64,000 nucleotides of DNA from Mimachlamys varia (taxonomy: Eukaryota; Mollusca; Bivalvia; Pectinida; Pectinidae). The translations under genes were made by a program, and so were the position numbers. The notes beneath the pieces are model-generated. The model was given only the letters and a program-made list of their open reading frames with translations. It ran no database searches and had not been told where the DNA came from. How positions within the stretch are numbered: the first letter of the stretch is position 1; the number at the start of each line of letters is the position of its first letter. The stretch lies in assembly GCA_947623455.1 (NCBI GenBank), contig OX392543.1, positions 16,242,757 to 16,306,756 of the forward strand. The letters are read 5' to 3'. Positions 1 to 11,512 of the stretch are shown here, piece after piece.

Positions 1-417
1 CGTATAGGCTTGACCCATGTAGGCCTAGCCTAGTTTTCGCCATACGACAATCATGTGTCGTCTGCTGGTTTGTTTGACTCAACGAATACGCTTAATAAAA
101 GGTCAAATGACATTTGTAAAACTTCAATTTAGCTATTAGATGCGTTATTGTGAACATGAATGATGGCGTGCAATTTCTCATACTTTTATCCGGTAGGAAC
201 ATATCGTGTTTTGTAGAATCTGTTAAGCTGTGGGTATTGTCTAATTTATGATCCGGTGCTACGGCACAGATTATTATTTTATAAAAGTTTGATGTTGTAC
301 GTTATAATATAATGGTGACATTTAATTAACAAAGGGAATTCCATCCGAATGCATATAATGTTGTGGTAAATGTGGATACATTTGTAATATTGTTAAGGTA
401 GAACATTTTTTGATCAG

Positions 418-680
418 TCAGAGACCACAGGGACCTGAGAATTTGTTACAGCTAGTTTTGGACCTAAAATAGGGTGTTTAGAGTAATTTTACACATTTGG
501 GGGGTTAAGATCAATTTCCGATAAAAGTGCCCCCTCAATGGTCGTAGCTTTTATGACCATTGAGGGGGCATTTTTATCGGAAATTGATCTTAACCCCCCA
601 AATGTGTAAAATTACTCTAAACACCCTATTTTAGGTCCAAAACTAGCTGTAACAAATTCTCAGGTCCCTGTGTCCGAGAC
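418..680. mobile_element. hAT-like foldback MITE with 8-bp target duplication
   Basis: Two arms of about 119 bp (426-546 and 551-672) are inverted copies of each other with about one mismatch, starting CACAGGGACCTGAG and ending with its complement. Direct flanks TCAGAGAC (418-425) and TCCGAGAC (673-680) look like an 8-bp target-site duplication with one mismatch. Non-coding, so it would have been moved by a transposase encoded elsewhere. The 8-bp duplication fits the hAT superfamily; that assignment is inference. Related copies are at 32640, 33470, 39033 and about 57200. Confidence 0.8.
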
Positions 681-1628
681 AATGTTACTTTTCTGCGATT
701 TTTTTTTATATGTTTTCTTTGTATTTTTTCACCCTCTCTTGACGTAAAATAAAGGGAGTCTGCATAGACTGTTTCGTGTATGAAGCACGATGCATCACAA
801 CTAGAACCCTTTTCTGACCCTATCTCACCAGTGACCCCATTTAATACACCTCTGAACTAGACAAGAAACCTATAATTTTGATAATTTGCTATTTCGATAG
901 CAGTCGATGTTGTGTTGACAGGTGGACATTTTGTAAAGACACAAAAAAGTTCCAATACGATACCTTACCTGGCCGTTCATCGTGAATTCACTCATCTGTT
1001 CCATTATAGGCATAGTAAACGGCGATGTCAGGAGCTGGAAATGTACCTGTGATATTTGCTCTAGAAACTGTTATTGCCAATTATGATAGACACACTATGT
1101 ACGAATAATGTATCATGCTTCCGGATAAGTTTTGTTTTTTGTTTTGTTTAAGGAAAACTGTTCATCCGTGAAGTCCGCATAGATCTATAGATCCATCTGA
1201 TGCAGCAATGACCTGGAATGGATGTAGCAGAAATACACATGCCCATTTATTTTGAAAATAAACCTGATGTTTTGAAAAAAAGTCTCCATTCGTGTGATGA
1301 ATTCATTTTAAGCTCGGCTCTCCTTCGGAGATCGGCGGCTCACAGGTGCAAGTTTTGATGGAAGTTTCTATTGTGTTGCTGATTTCTGCTCTCAGTTCAT
1401 TATTATTTCATTTCATCTTTCTATTGTATATTAATGCTACCCATGTTATAATTGGGAATTGGAACCTGTGGTGGACATTTTGAGGATGTGTGGGGCCATT
1501 TTCTACGGTTAAAGTTGAGTGGCATTTTCGATTTCGTCACTTATTAGGGTCTCGTACGTAGATACATGTGCCCTTTAGTAATTACTCTGTCCATCTGTCT
1601 GCGCACGCGAAATGGAATTACGAATAAC
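681..1628. other. no gene seen
   Basis: AT-rich unique-looking sequence with no open frame, RNA gene or recognisable repeat. Confidence 0.5.
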
Positions 1629-1684
1629 GCCCCTCACGCTGCTATATATCTGTCAAAGATATATATAATAGTAGTGTGAGGGGC
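1629..1684. repeat. short foldback repeat
   Basis: GCCCCTCAC...GTGAGGGGC inverted repeat with an AT-rich interior that also folds back (GATATAT/ATATATC). Probably a tiny non-autonomous element or its remnant. Confidence 0.5.
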
Positions 1685-1987
1685 TAAATTCGAAAAAGGT
1701 AAAAAAAAAATATCTGACAAGCATTTTCATAGTGATATAGGTCCGTGCCTAGCCCCTGTGCCACACGTATGGTTGTCTTCGTCGTATCATCGTGATAAAG
1801 ACGGAATAAATCTTCGATCAATGTGTCGTTCGCAACCACCGTCATTATTGACCTTTCAGCAGCAAGTTCAGCTTCATTTCAATTACCTGACGATGATCTC
1901 CATGCTGTTTAAATGGATGATAATGCCCAGTGAGACGACTAGTTGGATGGTTGATTGTTTTTTACGTTCTATTAAAAGCCAGGGTCA
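1685..1987. other. no gene seen; SINE-tail remnant at the right edge
   Basis: Mostly unremarkable. The last about 20 bases resemble the '...AGCCAGGGTCATTTAAGGAC' SINE tail seen elsewhere in the window, cut by the TTAA element that follows. Confidence 0.4.
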
Positions 1988-2371
1988 TTAAAGGCCCAAT
2001 ATACGTAACTTCAGGGAAATTTTCGTGATCCTGAAAAATTTTGAAAAAAAATCCAGTTGATAACCATGCAAAAATAAGCCTAAACCTGAGCGGTAACTAA
2101 CAAGGAACTCTTGACAAAAAAATCCAAAGAATTGAAAAATATTCAGGTGGGGCCCACTTCAACAACAAACCGAAGGTAGAAGACGGTTCGAATTGGTCGC
2201 GTGTTTACAAATAGCGTGTTTCAACTGCTGCTGTTCCGGTAACCGCGAAGGAATTCATCTTGGATATTGCTGATATCAGTTAATCTTAACTAAATCTATA
2301 AATATAATAAGTTTATTACGCTTGATTTTCGCTTTGAGTTTTGTCGAAAGTTACGTATATTGGGCCTTTAA
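1988..2371. mobile_element. TTAA-flanked MITE, copy 1
   Basis: Begins TTAAAGGCCCAATATACG and ends with the complement CGTATATTGGGCCTTTAA, with TTAA at both outer edges. Four further copies share the whole 380-bp body (24499, 28140, 36799, 42195). A TTAA duplication is characteristic of piggyBac-type transposition, but the terminal bases AGGCCC differ from the usual piggyBac CCY start, so only the target preference is firm. Non-coding. Confidence 0.8.
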
Positions 2372-2998
2372 AGGGCGAATAAAAACTGAAACGTGCCTTG
2401 AAGGGGGGGGGGGGGCGGATAAAAATCTAGGATCGGTCGAAAAATCGGAAACACAATTCTTTTATGCCTTATGACATTATGAAGCCAACTTTGTCAGAAT
2501 TTAATAATTCAAATGGCAAAACATCATGTTCACATTGTAATCAATAATAATTAATTTTCAGTGATGAATATTTCCTTATGACACCATGAAGCAAAGTTGG
2601 TAAGAATTTCACAAGATGTTAATTGACCATAGATCGACATCGCTGGATTTGATCACTGCACGGGTCCAAAGCTCAAGGCTTGATGATTACGGGAGATAAT
2701 TCGTCACAAGACGGGGCCCTTGCTGACCTGTCCGTGTTATTGTTTCAGCTTAGAGATTCATACACGTTATCATGTTGTCTTTGTACTGTGCAGTGATACT
2801 GCAGCAAATCTGGGCCAATAAAGGACCTTTTAGGGGTCTGCTAGATGTCGTCCACAGTTACTTGTGCGAAGATCTCCTAAACTTGTGAACCTATTTCAAT
2901 AATATTACACAGGAATGGTAGGCACCAGGTGAAGATGTCCATGCAGGCTTTTCTAACCAGAAATTTCGGTCGCCATGGTTATCCGGTCACTAAACAAA
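2372..2998. other. no gene; short G run and divergent local repeat
   Basis: A 13-14 base G run lies near 2403. Two similar blocks containing CTTATGACA-C/T-ATGAAGC occur at about 2465 and 2575. From about 2917 a block with 'GGTGAAGATGTCCATGCAG' is similar to one at about 3570, so the element at 3001..3483 appears inserted in an older repeated segment. Confidence 0.4.
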
Positions 2999-3000
2999 TA

Positions 3001-3483
3001 CAGTGAAACCTCTCTTTTAAGACCACCTTAGGGACCACACCAAAGTGGTCTTAATAGTTGGGTGATCTTAATACCGAGGGTGACCATGCAGACAGATTTC
3101 TCTTTAATCCACATTTTGACATGTTTTCATGAACAATTAACTAATATATCAGCGTAATATCGTTAAACACACAGTAGTTATAACTAATTAGCCAATTTGA
3201 CACCAAAATACAGCTTACTGATCTTACACGTACTTGACAGGTGTACACAGTGGAATACACACCAGGCGACTTTGTGTTTGGCCAGTGGTCTGAGTAGTGA
3301 GGTGAAACTTAGTGCAAAGGTGGTATTTGGAACTTTTCAAAACTGGTCTAAATAGCAAGGTGGTCTTAATAGTGAGGTGGTCTCAATATTGAAGCTTAAA
3401 ATACAAAGATATATAGAAGATTTTTTTGGGACTGAAATGAAGTGGTCTTAATTCTGAGGTGGTCTTTAAGCGAGGTTTCACTG
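3001..3483. mobile_element. pogo/Tc1-mariner-like MITE, TA target
   Basis: Starts CAGTGAAACCTC and ends GAGGTTTCACTG, flanked by TA on both sides (2999-3000 and 3484-3485). The interior repeats 'GTGGTCTTAATAG-GAGGTGGTCTTAA' variants near both ends. CAGT-type ends with a TA duplication are typical of pogo/Tigger and related Tc1-mariner elements. No transposase frame is present. Confidence 0.75.
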
Positions 3484-3539
3484 TATGTTTTTTTTTGTAA
3501 AATTTTGTCCGGAAATCTCCATACTGAACAAATTTCAAT

Positions 3540-3660
3540 GAAACTACAGGGAATGTTTCAATCTTAGGGACCAAGTGAAGATGCACATGCAGATATATTT
3601 TAGCAGAAAGTTTGGTTACCATGTTTGCCAGGTCGCTATATACAAATCAATTTTTGTGTA
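3540..3660. repeat. second copy of the block flanking the pogo-like MITE
   Basis: The stretch containing 'AAGTGAAGATGCACATGCAG', then 'GTTACCATG', is a diverged copy of 2917..2998. The pair suggests an old tandem repeat later split by the insertion at 3001. Confidence 0.4.
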
Positions 3661-4291
3661 ATGGTCGTAACTCGCCAATTCTTTGATCAATTTGATCTAT
3701 TTTATTTAAACTATCTAGTAAGGCACATAACGTATCCCTGTCGGACTCCAGTTGAAGTAATGTGCTATTTTATGAATGTCCGTAAACGTTTTTTTCCCCA
3801 CGGACAAACATCTAAAACTTGGGTATCATAATAATTTCTTCTTTGAAGTATGATATAGGTGATTTCTGGTTATCTATAACAAAAGATGTGGTGATTTTAA
3901 TCTAGATATTTTGATTATGCAAATATGAGAGGTTGCAATTACCTTAAATTTGATTTAGGTGTTGTTGTGTTTTAGACTTTGTTATAATCCATGGAATGTG
4001 CAAACAGTTGAATTTTTTTGCATTTTCCTTGAAATAATTTCTATTGAAAAACTTTTCGAAGGAAAAATGGCAAAATATTCAAGGAAGATTTGGAATCTTA
4101 TTCTTATTTCTTATTTTATACTTTATGAATATTATTGCAGGAAAAAATAGCTTTTTGAGAATCTATTATAGCACTAAGTGGATGATATTTACGTTAAATA
4201 AAACTATTAAATCAGTACTCCTCCGTCTACTTATGGTGTAAAGCGGGGTGTATTAGTTAGCCATTGGCTTACAGTTCTAGTGTTGTGTTGT
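3661..4291. other. no gene seen
   Basis: AT-rich; the short open frames here have no domain, signal or splice support. Confidence 0.5.
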
Positions 4292-4424
4292 GGAGCCAGA
4301 AAGTGTACTACAACTGCAAAATGTTCAATTGTAGTACAGCTTGGATGTTGCTATGGCGATCAGAATGTTGAACAGCTGTACTAATACTAAATATTTTACA
4401 GATGTAGCACACTTTCTGGCTAAG
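4292..4424. repeat. inverted repeat, MITE-like
   Basis: AGCCAGAAAGTGTACTAC... on the left and ...GTAGCACACTTTCTGGCT on the right form imperfect terminal inverted repeats of about 18 bp around an AT-rich interior. Confidence 0.5.
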
Positions 4425-5700
4425 CCCACAAAAAGCAAAGGGAACATTGGAAATTGAAGAATAGTTGGAATGATTGAAAAATTCAAGAATCATGTTACAA
4501 TTGCATTTCGTACCATGTTTGCTGTGAGTGCACGCGTGATATCAACATAATCTGTGCCCTGCTCAAACCCTTGGGCAAACTTACCTGCTGTAGCCCACCT
4601 GCTTAAACTTGGTACGGGATGGTGTTTTGCAGGTAGGTGAGGATGATGTGTTGTCCTATTTTTCTACAGAACAACAAATTCCTCGCGCTAGATAATGTGG
4701 GATGAATAAGGATCAATTTCAAGAAAACGAAATAAAAATTGTTAGCATGATAAAAAGTCACATTATATGCAATCCCTAAATACACAAAACACAATATTTT
4801 TGACACCACTTCCGATAGCATGTACCCATGGGGGCACTGCCGCGCATTTATATAAGCGGTATCTAAATATTTGTTTGAGTGGTGGTACGTTACCTACACA
4901 AGAAAGTGACGACGTATTTTCATACACGTACACTAGCTACGATCGAAGATTCCCGATATTCGACTGTTAATACTACGTTGAACCTGTGCCGTCACATGTT
5001 GCGTATACTCTTAGCCTTTTATAATAAGCTATTAAGTATATTTGAAACTACTTATATAGCTTGCAGATATACAGCTTTATGTGTTTTTAGTAAATGTACA
5101 TCCGCCGAACTACATGTAGAGTGAAAATGTTTGCTTGCTTATATCGAACAGGTTAGGCGAAACCTTGCACATCCTTAACTACCATAACTGTTAGTATGAC
5201 TTAACTCAACTCACAAAACGAATACATCTGTTGGCACTTAAGTTCGGTTTTGTATTTACTATATTAATTTATATGTAGTAAGTGAAGCGGCAAATTCCAA
5301 GTAGCTGTACCTTTAGGTTCTATGAGAAAACGTACGCTATAATAATTTACGGACAGGGCTTTGTGTTGCTTTCGTATTAAAATAACCAAAATGAAATACT
5401 TAAATACCAGATTTAAAATTTTGATGCTGGTTATCAAATGTGTTTTGAAGTTTTCGAAAGTTCTGTCCTCATTCCATTTGTATTTAGTAATTTAATGGAG
5501 ATGAAGTTTACAATAAGGCAAATTACGATTATGATATAGAGTGTCGGTAATGCGAGATCAACTTATAGATGTAGAATTCGATGATGCAGATACGGCGGAT
5601 ACTAAGGATAATTTTAAAACTATACCAACGCAAAGAAATGGATGACATGATTCTACTATATAATGTAATATATATATGGATAACACGGAAACACAAATGA
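4425..5700. other. no gene seen
   Basis: No convincing coding, RNA or repeat signal. Confidence 0.5.
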
Positions 5701-5721
5701 CGAAGAAAGACAATTTTTTTA

Positions 5722-5822
5722 CTCGTGCCCTATCCGGGCCTCGAACTCAGGATCTCCGGCACCAAATTGCCTAGCCTGAAATACCTGCGGCCGTTACCAC
5801 TGCGCCAACTCGACATCCCAAA
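5722..5822 (-). mobile_element. tRNA-derived SINE head
   Basis: Read on the minus strand it begins GTCGAGTTGGCGCAGTGGTA (A-box-like) and about 60 bases later has GAGTTCGAGGCCC (B-box-like), as in a polymerase III promoter. It is not an intact tRNA: the acceptor and anticodon arms do not pair convincingly. The sequence further left (to about 5650) may be the tail. Confidence 0.6.
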
Positions 5823-6660
5823 AAGGATGTTTTGAAGTCGCAGTGATAGACGGTCCGGTATTTTGACATGATCATAGTGGCAAATCGTCTACTATCCGTA
5901 AAGGAATACGGGTATATTAGACAGATTCAAATTGGAACCTCACAACACTATTAGAAATACAATGCGGTTAACTTTCAAACTATATGCGTATATATATGAC
6001 TTTATAAAATATATAATCGTTTATAGCAATAATTGCACAGAAATTGAAGCAAATGATTTTAGTTAAGTCCCTACAATCGGTGATGTAGTAAGGATTAGGT
6101 GATACGTATGTATTTTCCGAATGCAATGAACTCTGATAAACTTGCATTGAAATGAAAATGCTATCTTTAAAGATCGGAATATTCGCGTAATCTAATCAAA
6201 CTCATGAACAATTAAATGCGCATCGTAAATATTGCCCTATCGTCGGAAACCCCCGAGGTTCTGCAAACGACAAGAGTAGAGTTTCGCGAATTTCTGACGA
6301 TAACGTTTCCCTAACGTTCGGCAAAGGCTGTATATTTATCGCGATACAAGGCAATGTTGCTTTGATTTAAGCATCAATGAGGAAATTTTATTGGAGGAGT
6401 GGAAACCGGTTATTTTTTCATATTAACTACAGGATGGTATGCCACAAAGTAACTTGTTTTAAAGCGTTCTTTCTTTTTCGGTAGTGCAAGACATATAAAC
6501 GAATCGGAGTTGGGGTATACGGTAGATCGAAGTCACAGTCCACGGTTGAGTGCCGGTGGGCTAGTAAAGTAGTGTTACGGTGGATATGAAAACGTGCCGA
6601 TAGAGCGTGGAGAAAGTATAGCCAGTAAAAAAAATTAGTCACTCCTACAACGAGCTCCAC
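5823..6660. other. no gene seen
   Basis: No coding support. Short palindromic scraps near 6240-6320 only. Confidence 0.45.
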
Positions 6661-6882
6661 GTTCACAGCTAGCGGGTGTAGTCACGGTGGGGAATAGGGG
6701 GACACACCCCACCGTGGATAGTGGAGTGAACAAATTTTATAGCCCTCCCCACTCTAGCGCCCCCCTCCGTGGAGAGTGTGTTTCGATAGTCACCACTCGA
6801 AACCCTGTGTATCTAATGGAGTCCCAACGGGCTAGTGGTAGCAGGAGGTCAGATACATTAACCACTTGGCTACCACTGCCTC
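6661..6882 (-). mobile_element. tRNA(Ser/Leu)-like SINE
   Basis: Read on the minus strand it starts GCAGTGGTAGCCAAGTGGTT (A-box, Ser/Leu type) and has GGGTTTCGAGTGG (B-box) about 75 bases on, a spacing that suggests a long variable arm. The body contains CACGGTGGGG / CCCCACCGTG inverted segments. Head similar to, but body different from, the Meta-domain SINEs elsewhere in the window. Confidence 0.6.
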
Positions 6883-7360
6883 TCGATATATTAAAACACG
6901 AGCAAATAGACATGGACAAAATGGACGGTTATAGCTCACATGAGCGTTTTACTCAGAGGAACTAAATGTATAATAAAGGAGAGGACACAGAGAAAGCACA
7001 ATCACATGGAGGACAAACATGAATCGTCTCATACAATCATATAGTGTGAACCAAATGGCCGCACTTCTTTTACAAACATACAGGTGTACATATGGATTTC
7101 ATATATCTAACATGATATGATATGCCAATTGTAAGTATACCAAATTCAGGTGGCGTTCATATAGGCTATGTATTCCATAGACGGAAAGTGGACGTCATCA
7201 TTATCATGGAGTCATAGATTAATTGCCTAAAATACGTTAGATAACATTATATATTTTCATAATTTGCTCTGCATTGCTACTATATAACACTACCAATACC
7301 AGTTTCGTGTTATGAGACATTAACACTGAAGTGGTTATTATGACGTCATTACGATTGAAC
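6883..7360. other. no gene seen
   Basis: AT-rich, nothing recognisable. Confidence 0.5.
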
Positions 7361-7832
7361 AAGGCAAATTCAACGCACCGCGCTAGCGTGTTCATGTCTG
7401 ATTTTCATTTGTCGAATTGGAATGAACATGGTCTATAGATACCAACTGAAAGCTTGTCGTTTAAAACTTACTGTGTTTACCATTTGTGGAATCTGTTTAT
7501 TTAGTAGAATATAACGGCCATCGCTAGTGGAGGGTCGGTGTTTAAATAATCATAGTGAATAATAATCAAATAATCATGACGCGCGTTAACATAACGCACG
7601 TTATTCATTTTGTCTGCAATTCTGTTCCGTGTTATAGGACCATAACACGGAACAGAATGCTGTTTAATGCTTAAATAAACACTGACCCTTCTCTTGCGAT
7701 GACCGTTCTATTCTACGAAACAGATTCAACAAATGGTAAGTTTTAAACGGCATCAATAGACTATGTTCATTCCAACTCGACAAATGCAAACCAAACATGA
7801 ACACCCTAGCGCGGTGCGTTGAATTTGCCTTT
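7361..7832. mobile_element. 470-bp foldback element
   Basis: Left end AAGGCAAATTCAACGCACCG and right end CGGTGCGTTGAATTTGCCTT are inverted copies, and similarity between the arms continues almost to the centre (for example ACCATTTGT near 7480 against ACAAATGGT near 7730). A second, tighter palindrome ATTCTGTTCCGTGTTAT / ATAACACGGAACAGAAT sits at about 7618-7658. No coding frame. Confidence 0.75.
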
Positions 7833-9280
7833 TTCAGAACACAGTTTAGTTGAAATGAATACAGTTTACCTAGTTGTTATTAAGATATAATATCCCGATG
7901 TTGGAATAGCTATTCGATCAACGAATTCAGTTGATCACATTATGGCCGCTGTTCCAGTAACAAAATTGGCTGTAGCTTTGGTACACTATGATAAAGTATG
8001 GGGCTGTTATAACTTGTGAGAGAGAGAGTGAATCAATAGAGAGCAGAACTCTGGTCAGATGTACGTTACACCACGCATTGATTGACGGGAGCTGCTGAAT
8101 TGTAGACAGTGCAACATGACTTGTAGACAGTGCAACAGCGCTATCCATCTATAGTAGCGACCATGTCTGTCACGGATGACGTAAGGATCGAAAAGAGGAA
8201 ACTCCGTAAAACAGACAAAGTAACGTAGAGGTAGGACGAGAAGCAAGAACATTCTCCGAAACAGACGGGATGACGTAAGAGGTAGGAAAGAGGAAACTCT
8301 CCAAAACAGACAGGGAGACAGAGAGACAAGGACATTAAAACAAAACAAAAACAGACGGGGGTAATTGTCATTGCCTTATCGCACAGCTTGTAGTGTTTGA
8401 ACGGCAGAAGTTACAAAATAAGCTCTTCAAAACTTCCAATAAAATATGATATTTGGACACAATACAGCCAATCCGATTGAAATACAGATCCTTGTTCTCA
8501 CTCCGTTTTACAAAGATCTGACAACATCCCATAAGAGGTCACGTCCAGATGACCTTTGTCGCCTCTTGACTTAACACCAAAATAATTTTCCAACGACCTG
8601 TCATCTTGCAGCAGGCCATTTCGTCACATTATTCCACATGAACTTTTTGGTGACGAAATGACTAAACGGATAAATGCGTTTAAACAAGCTTTGTCGCCTC
8701 AAAATGTCACTGTCAAGATTCTGCCAGTAGTAATTTGATTGGCTAATGCGAAAGGTCACCGGGACATGACCCCCTATGAGATTATTTCAGATCTTAACGC
8801 AGCAGAGAGAAGTTTACGGAACGGCGCGGAGATCAAGATATGATTTTAATCAGATTGCAATACAGCATGGTAATCTGACCATCACGAGAGTGTGAGTACA
8901 GCTGCTGTGTTGATTGGAGGTGTATGTGAGTAAATTAGTTTGGTACTCTCTCGGGTACTCGCTCGTATTAACAGAGTAGTGGTTAACTGAATAAGTAACA
9001 CATAGAATTATGAGGAAACATATTTTGTACACGCCTCTGGGGATTTCCTTATATTACACTTTTGGTCATGAGACTCTTTCGTGACCAGAGATGCAAAATG
9101 CTTTATTTGTGCTTTATACAAATTGGTCTCTTACTGATGTATTGAAACTAACAGTCTATATTGTCATCTGTTGTTTTGACAAAATGTTGTAAGGAGATGG
9201 CTTCTTAAGTTGTTATAACTTGTGCCAAATCCTTTTCTCTTAACTATGATTAATGAAATATGTATAAAGTTAAAAGACCT
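7833..9280. other. no gene; degenerate tandem repeat at 8165-8320
   Basis: A loose repeat of about 55 bp, built from 'GATGACGTAAG', 'GAGGAAACTC' and 'AAACAGACGGG' motifs, occurs about three times at 8165-8320. A small inverted repeat CATTTCGTCAC / GTGACGAAATG lies at 8617-8668. The remainder is unremarkable. Confidence 0.45.
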
Positions 9281-9545
9281 GGGCCCGTATTCATGAAACC
9301 GTTCTCATGCTCAAGCATGGATTCTGTGCTCAAGCCAGCTTGCTTGAAACTCATCTGAATCATGTCAAAGAGTCAAAACATCATTGCAAATGTTGAAAAC
9401 AACTTTCGACTTCATGTCTCTTTAACTTTTTAACAAAACTTTGACAAAATTAGATTGTTTAAATAATTTATTGCCATAACAAGAAATAAGGCTTGAGCAC
9501 AGAATCCATGCTTGAGCATGAGAACGGTTTCATGAATACGGGCCC
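9281..9545. mobile_element. foldback MITE with GGGCCCGTATTCATG ends
   Basis: The first 55 bp (from GGGCCCGTATTCATGAAAC) and the last 55 bp are near-perfect inverted copies; the middle is AT-rich. A second, more diverged copy lies at 19252..19495. Non-coding. Confidence 0.8.
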
Positions 9546-9552
9546 TGGCCTC

Positions 9553-9682
9553 GAGATCATGAAACAAACTTAGACTTAAGTTTAGCAAATCACGTATGCC
9601 GTTACTTTTCATAACGTCAATCGTGATTAGCTTAGTCAAAACCTTAGACAAATTTAGACTTAAGATTATTTCATTATCCTGG
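9553..9682. mobile_element. foldback MITE, ATCATGAAACAAACTTAG type
   Basis: ATCATGAAAC...TTAGACTTAAG on the left pairs imperfectly with CTTAGAC...TTAAG on the right. A relative lies at 36258..36392. It abuts the preceding MITE. Confidence 0.55.
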
Positions 9683-9687
9683 GACCA

Positions 9688-9884
9688 GGGATGTAAGATT
9701 GGGAAATTTCAGCGGAGGGTTTTCAAATTTGGTATATCCTGAGGCATAGACAAGACTATCACCCCGAGGGTTGGAGACTTCTCTGTCACAACATCAAGGT
9801 AGGTGATAATTATATTTCTCCCAACATTTCGCAAATTTAAAATCCCTCGGGTGAAATTTCCTATCTTAACACCTATTTGGTCAT
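9688..9884. repeat. imperfect inverted repeat, MITE-like
   Basis: TAAGATTGGGAAATTTCAGC on the left and GTGAAATTTCCTATCTTA on the right, continuing inward (GGAGGGTTTTCAAATTT against AAATTTAAAATCCCTC). Third foldback in a row with the two before it. Confidence 0.5.
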
Positions 9885-10340
9885 GAACAAATTTCACCTT
9901 TTTAATGTTTACAGTTAAAATTTTGTTGAAGGTTTTAATTTCATCACGTCGTCGTTTTCTCTTTTCAGCATCTCAATACCGAATTTTTGACGTCAGATTT
10001 TTCTGAAACAGCTTTTGTTTACTGAGAAAAACTCAATCCAACATGGCGAGATATGAAAGGAAAATACAGTGTTTGGTATCGTAGCGACAGAAGGTGTGGA
10101 AAAGGCTGCGAAAGGGCTATCTTACATGTTTGAGAAATGTGTGTGGTCCACGGAGAATGACTATATACATTTGCATGTTTGACTTATAAGTACATATGTA
10201 TCTAAACTTTACTTGAAGAGATTAGACTTTGATGAAGAGATCTGAGACACAATGTAATAAAATTCCTAAGTACGTATGAATTGCTGTACGTTGATGATAC
10301 TGTTGTGTTATCATCACCAATACATGAACTCTAACTGGTA
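9885..10340. other. no gene seen
   Basis: No coding or repeat signal that I can support. Confidence 0.5.
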
Positions 10341-10776
10341 CAGTGGATTCCACTTAATATCACTCCTGTTAATATCAAATTCCTCTTAATATCATGTTTT
10401 TTCAAAGCACCATTTTCCTCTCTATATAATCTATATACTTTTATTTGGTTAATATAATGTATTTTGAGGTGAATTCCTCTAAATATCATGTTTAAACATC
10501 AGAAAATGATGTCATTTCCATTGATTTCAGATACAACTCGTACAAAATATTGCATAGAAAATTAAACAAATAACCCCAAAATGGCTTTTTTTGTGATGAA
10601 ATAATGTTATCTATAAATTGATACATCTTCATATGTTTATTGAATAGCTTACTTTAAGTAATGGAAATCGGAAATGCACTAAATTTAGTGGAAAAACATG
10701 TTTCTCTTGATGTCACATTCCTGTTAATGTCATGTTTTGTCTGACAATGCAACATGATATAAAGAGGAGTGCACTG
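10341..10776. mobile_element. pogo/Tc1-mariner-like MITE, TA target, second type
   Basis: Begins CAGTGGATTCCACTTAATAT and ends ATATAAAGAGGAGTGCACTG, flanked by TA on both sides (10339-10340, 10777-10778). Near both ends 'CTGTTAATATCA' / 'CTGTTAATGTCATG' motifs recur. The body differs from 3001..3483, so it is a separate family with the same end type and target. Confidence 0.7.
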
Positions 10777-11019
10777 TACAATCTAAAACATGTCATTATG
10801 GTTACTCTGTATCAGAGAACGTTAACTGAGAATTTCGATTAAGCTGTCACACGTGCTTTATATTTACATATCTATGTATTGAACTGCTTTTAGTTGGCAT
10901 TCATATGCAATAAGCGCGCTAGTAGTTTAATATTATTTACCATTTGTAGAATATTTTCATTCCATATGACTCTTACGTATTTCTCTTGTCAGTACTTAGC
11001 TCAAATAATGTAGCTGTCG
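10777..11019. other. no gene seen
   Basis: Unremarkable AT-rich sequence. Confidence 0.5.
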
Positions 11020-11168
11020 TGCAACAAACAATATTTACACAAGTGATGACATAAACATTTACAAATTCAAAGTTGAAATAAGTCAATTTTACACAATAAG
11101 TGATATATAATAGAGATAGACATAAATTGCATGTCTAAAATCTTTTGCTGGATTTGGTGAATTTGATT
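11020..11168. repeat. dispersed repeat shared with 15930..16065
   Basis: CAACAAACAATATTTACACA and about 130 following bases recur at 15930..16065. At 16037 the same sequence includes the last codons and stop of an open frame on the minus strand, so this may be the 3' end of a duplicated or retrocopied gene. Confidence 0.55.
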
Positions 11169-11239
11169 TAATTAGATTAGATTGCTATCTAAGTCCGTGG
11201 TTAGAACTACGGTGTTCGCGGTTTAGCTCTTGGTTATCA

Positions 11240-11431
11240 GGCCCCATTTTCGCGATCGTTCCTAAACTTAAGAAAAATACTGAACTTTAAGATACACAGG
11301 AAAGCAATACTGATGCTTAGGAAAATTCCTTAACTTGATATGTTCCCCTAACTTCTATAATGCTTCCCGATGGAGATTTTTAAGTTAAGAAAGTCTCCAT
11401 AAGTTGAGGAACGTTCTAAAAACTGGGACCT
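11240..11431. mobile_element. foldback MITE, GGCCC...CGTTCCT family
   Basis: Arms carry 'GTTCCT-AAACTTAAG' and 'CTTAAG-GAACG' variants around GGAAAGCA/ATGCTTCC. Best copy is 20857..21047; others at 36057 and 47494. Confidence 0.6.
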
Positions 11432-11512
11432 GTGCATTTGTAAATTTTCTGAGGTTTTAGAACTGTATTTGAAATAAAAACATTTCCTAACTCTAGGGTG
11501 GTTTTGCATGAA

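Noticed and set aside
8055..8371. Overlapping minus-strand frames of 73-97 codons
   Set aside because: Derived from a degenerate 55-bp tandem repeat; leucine- and serine-rich by composition.
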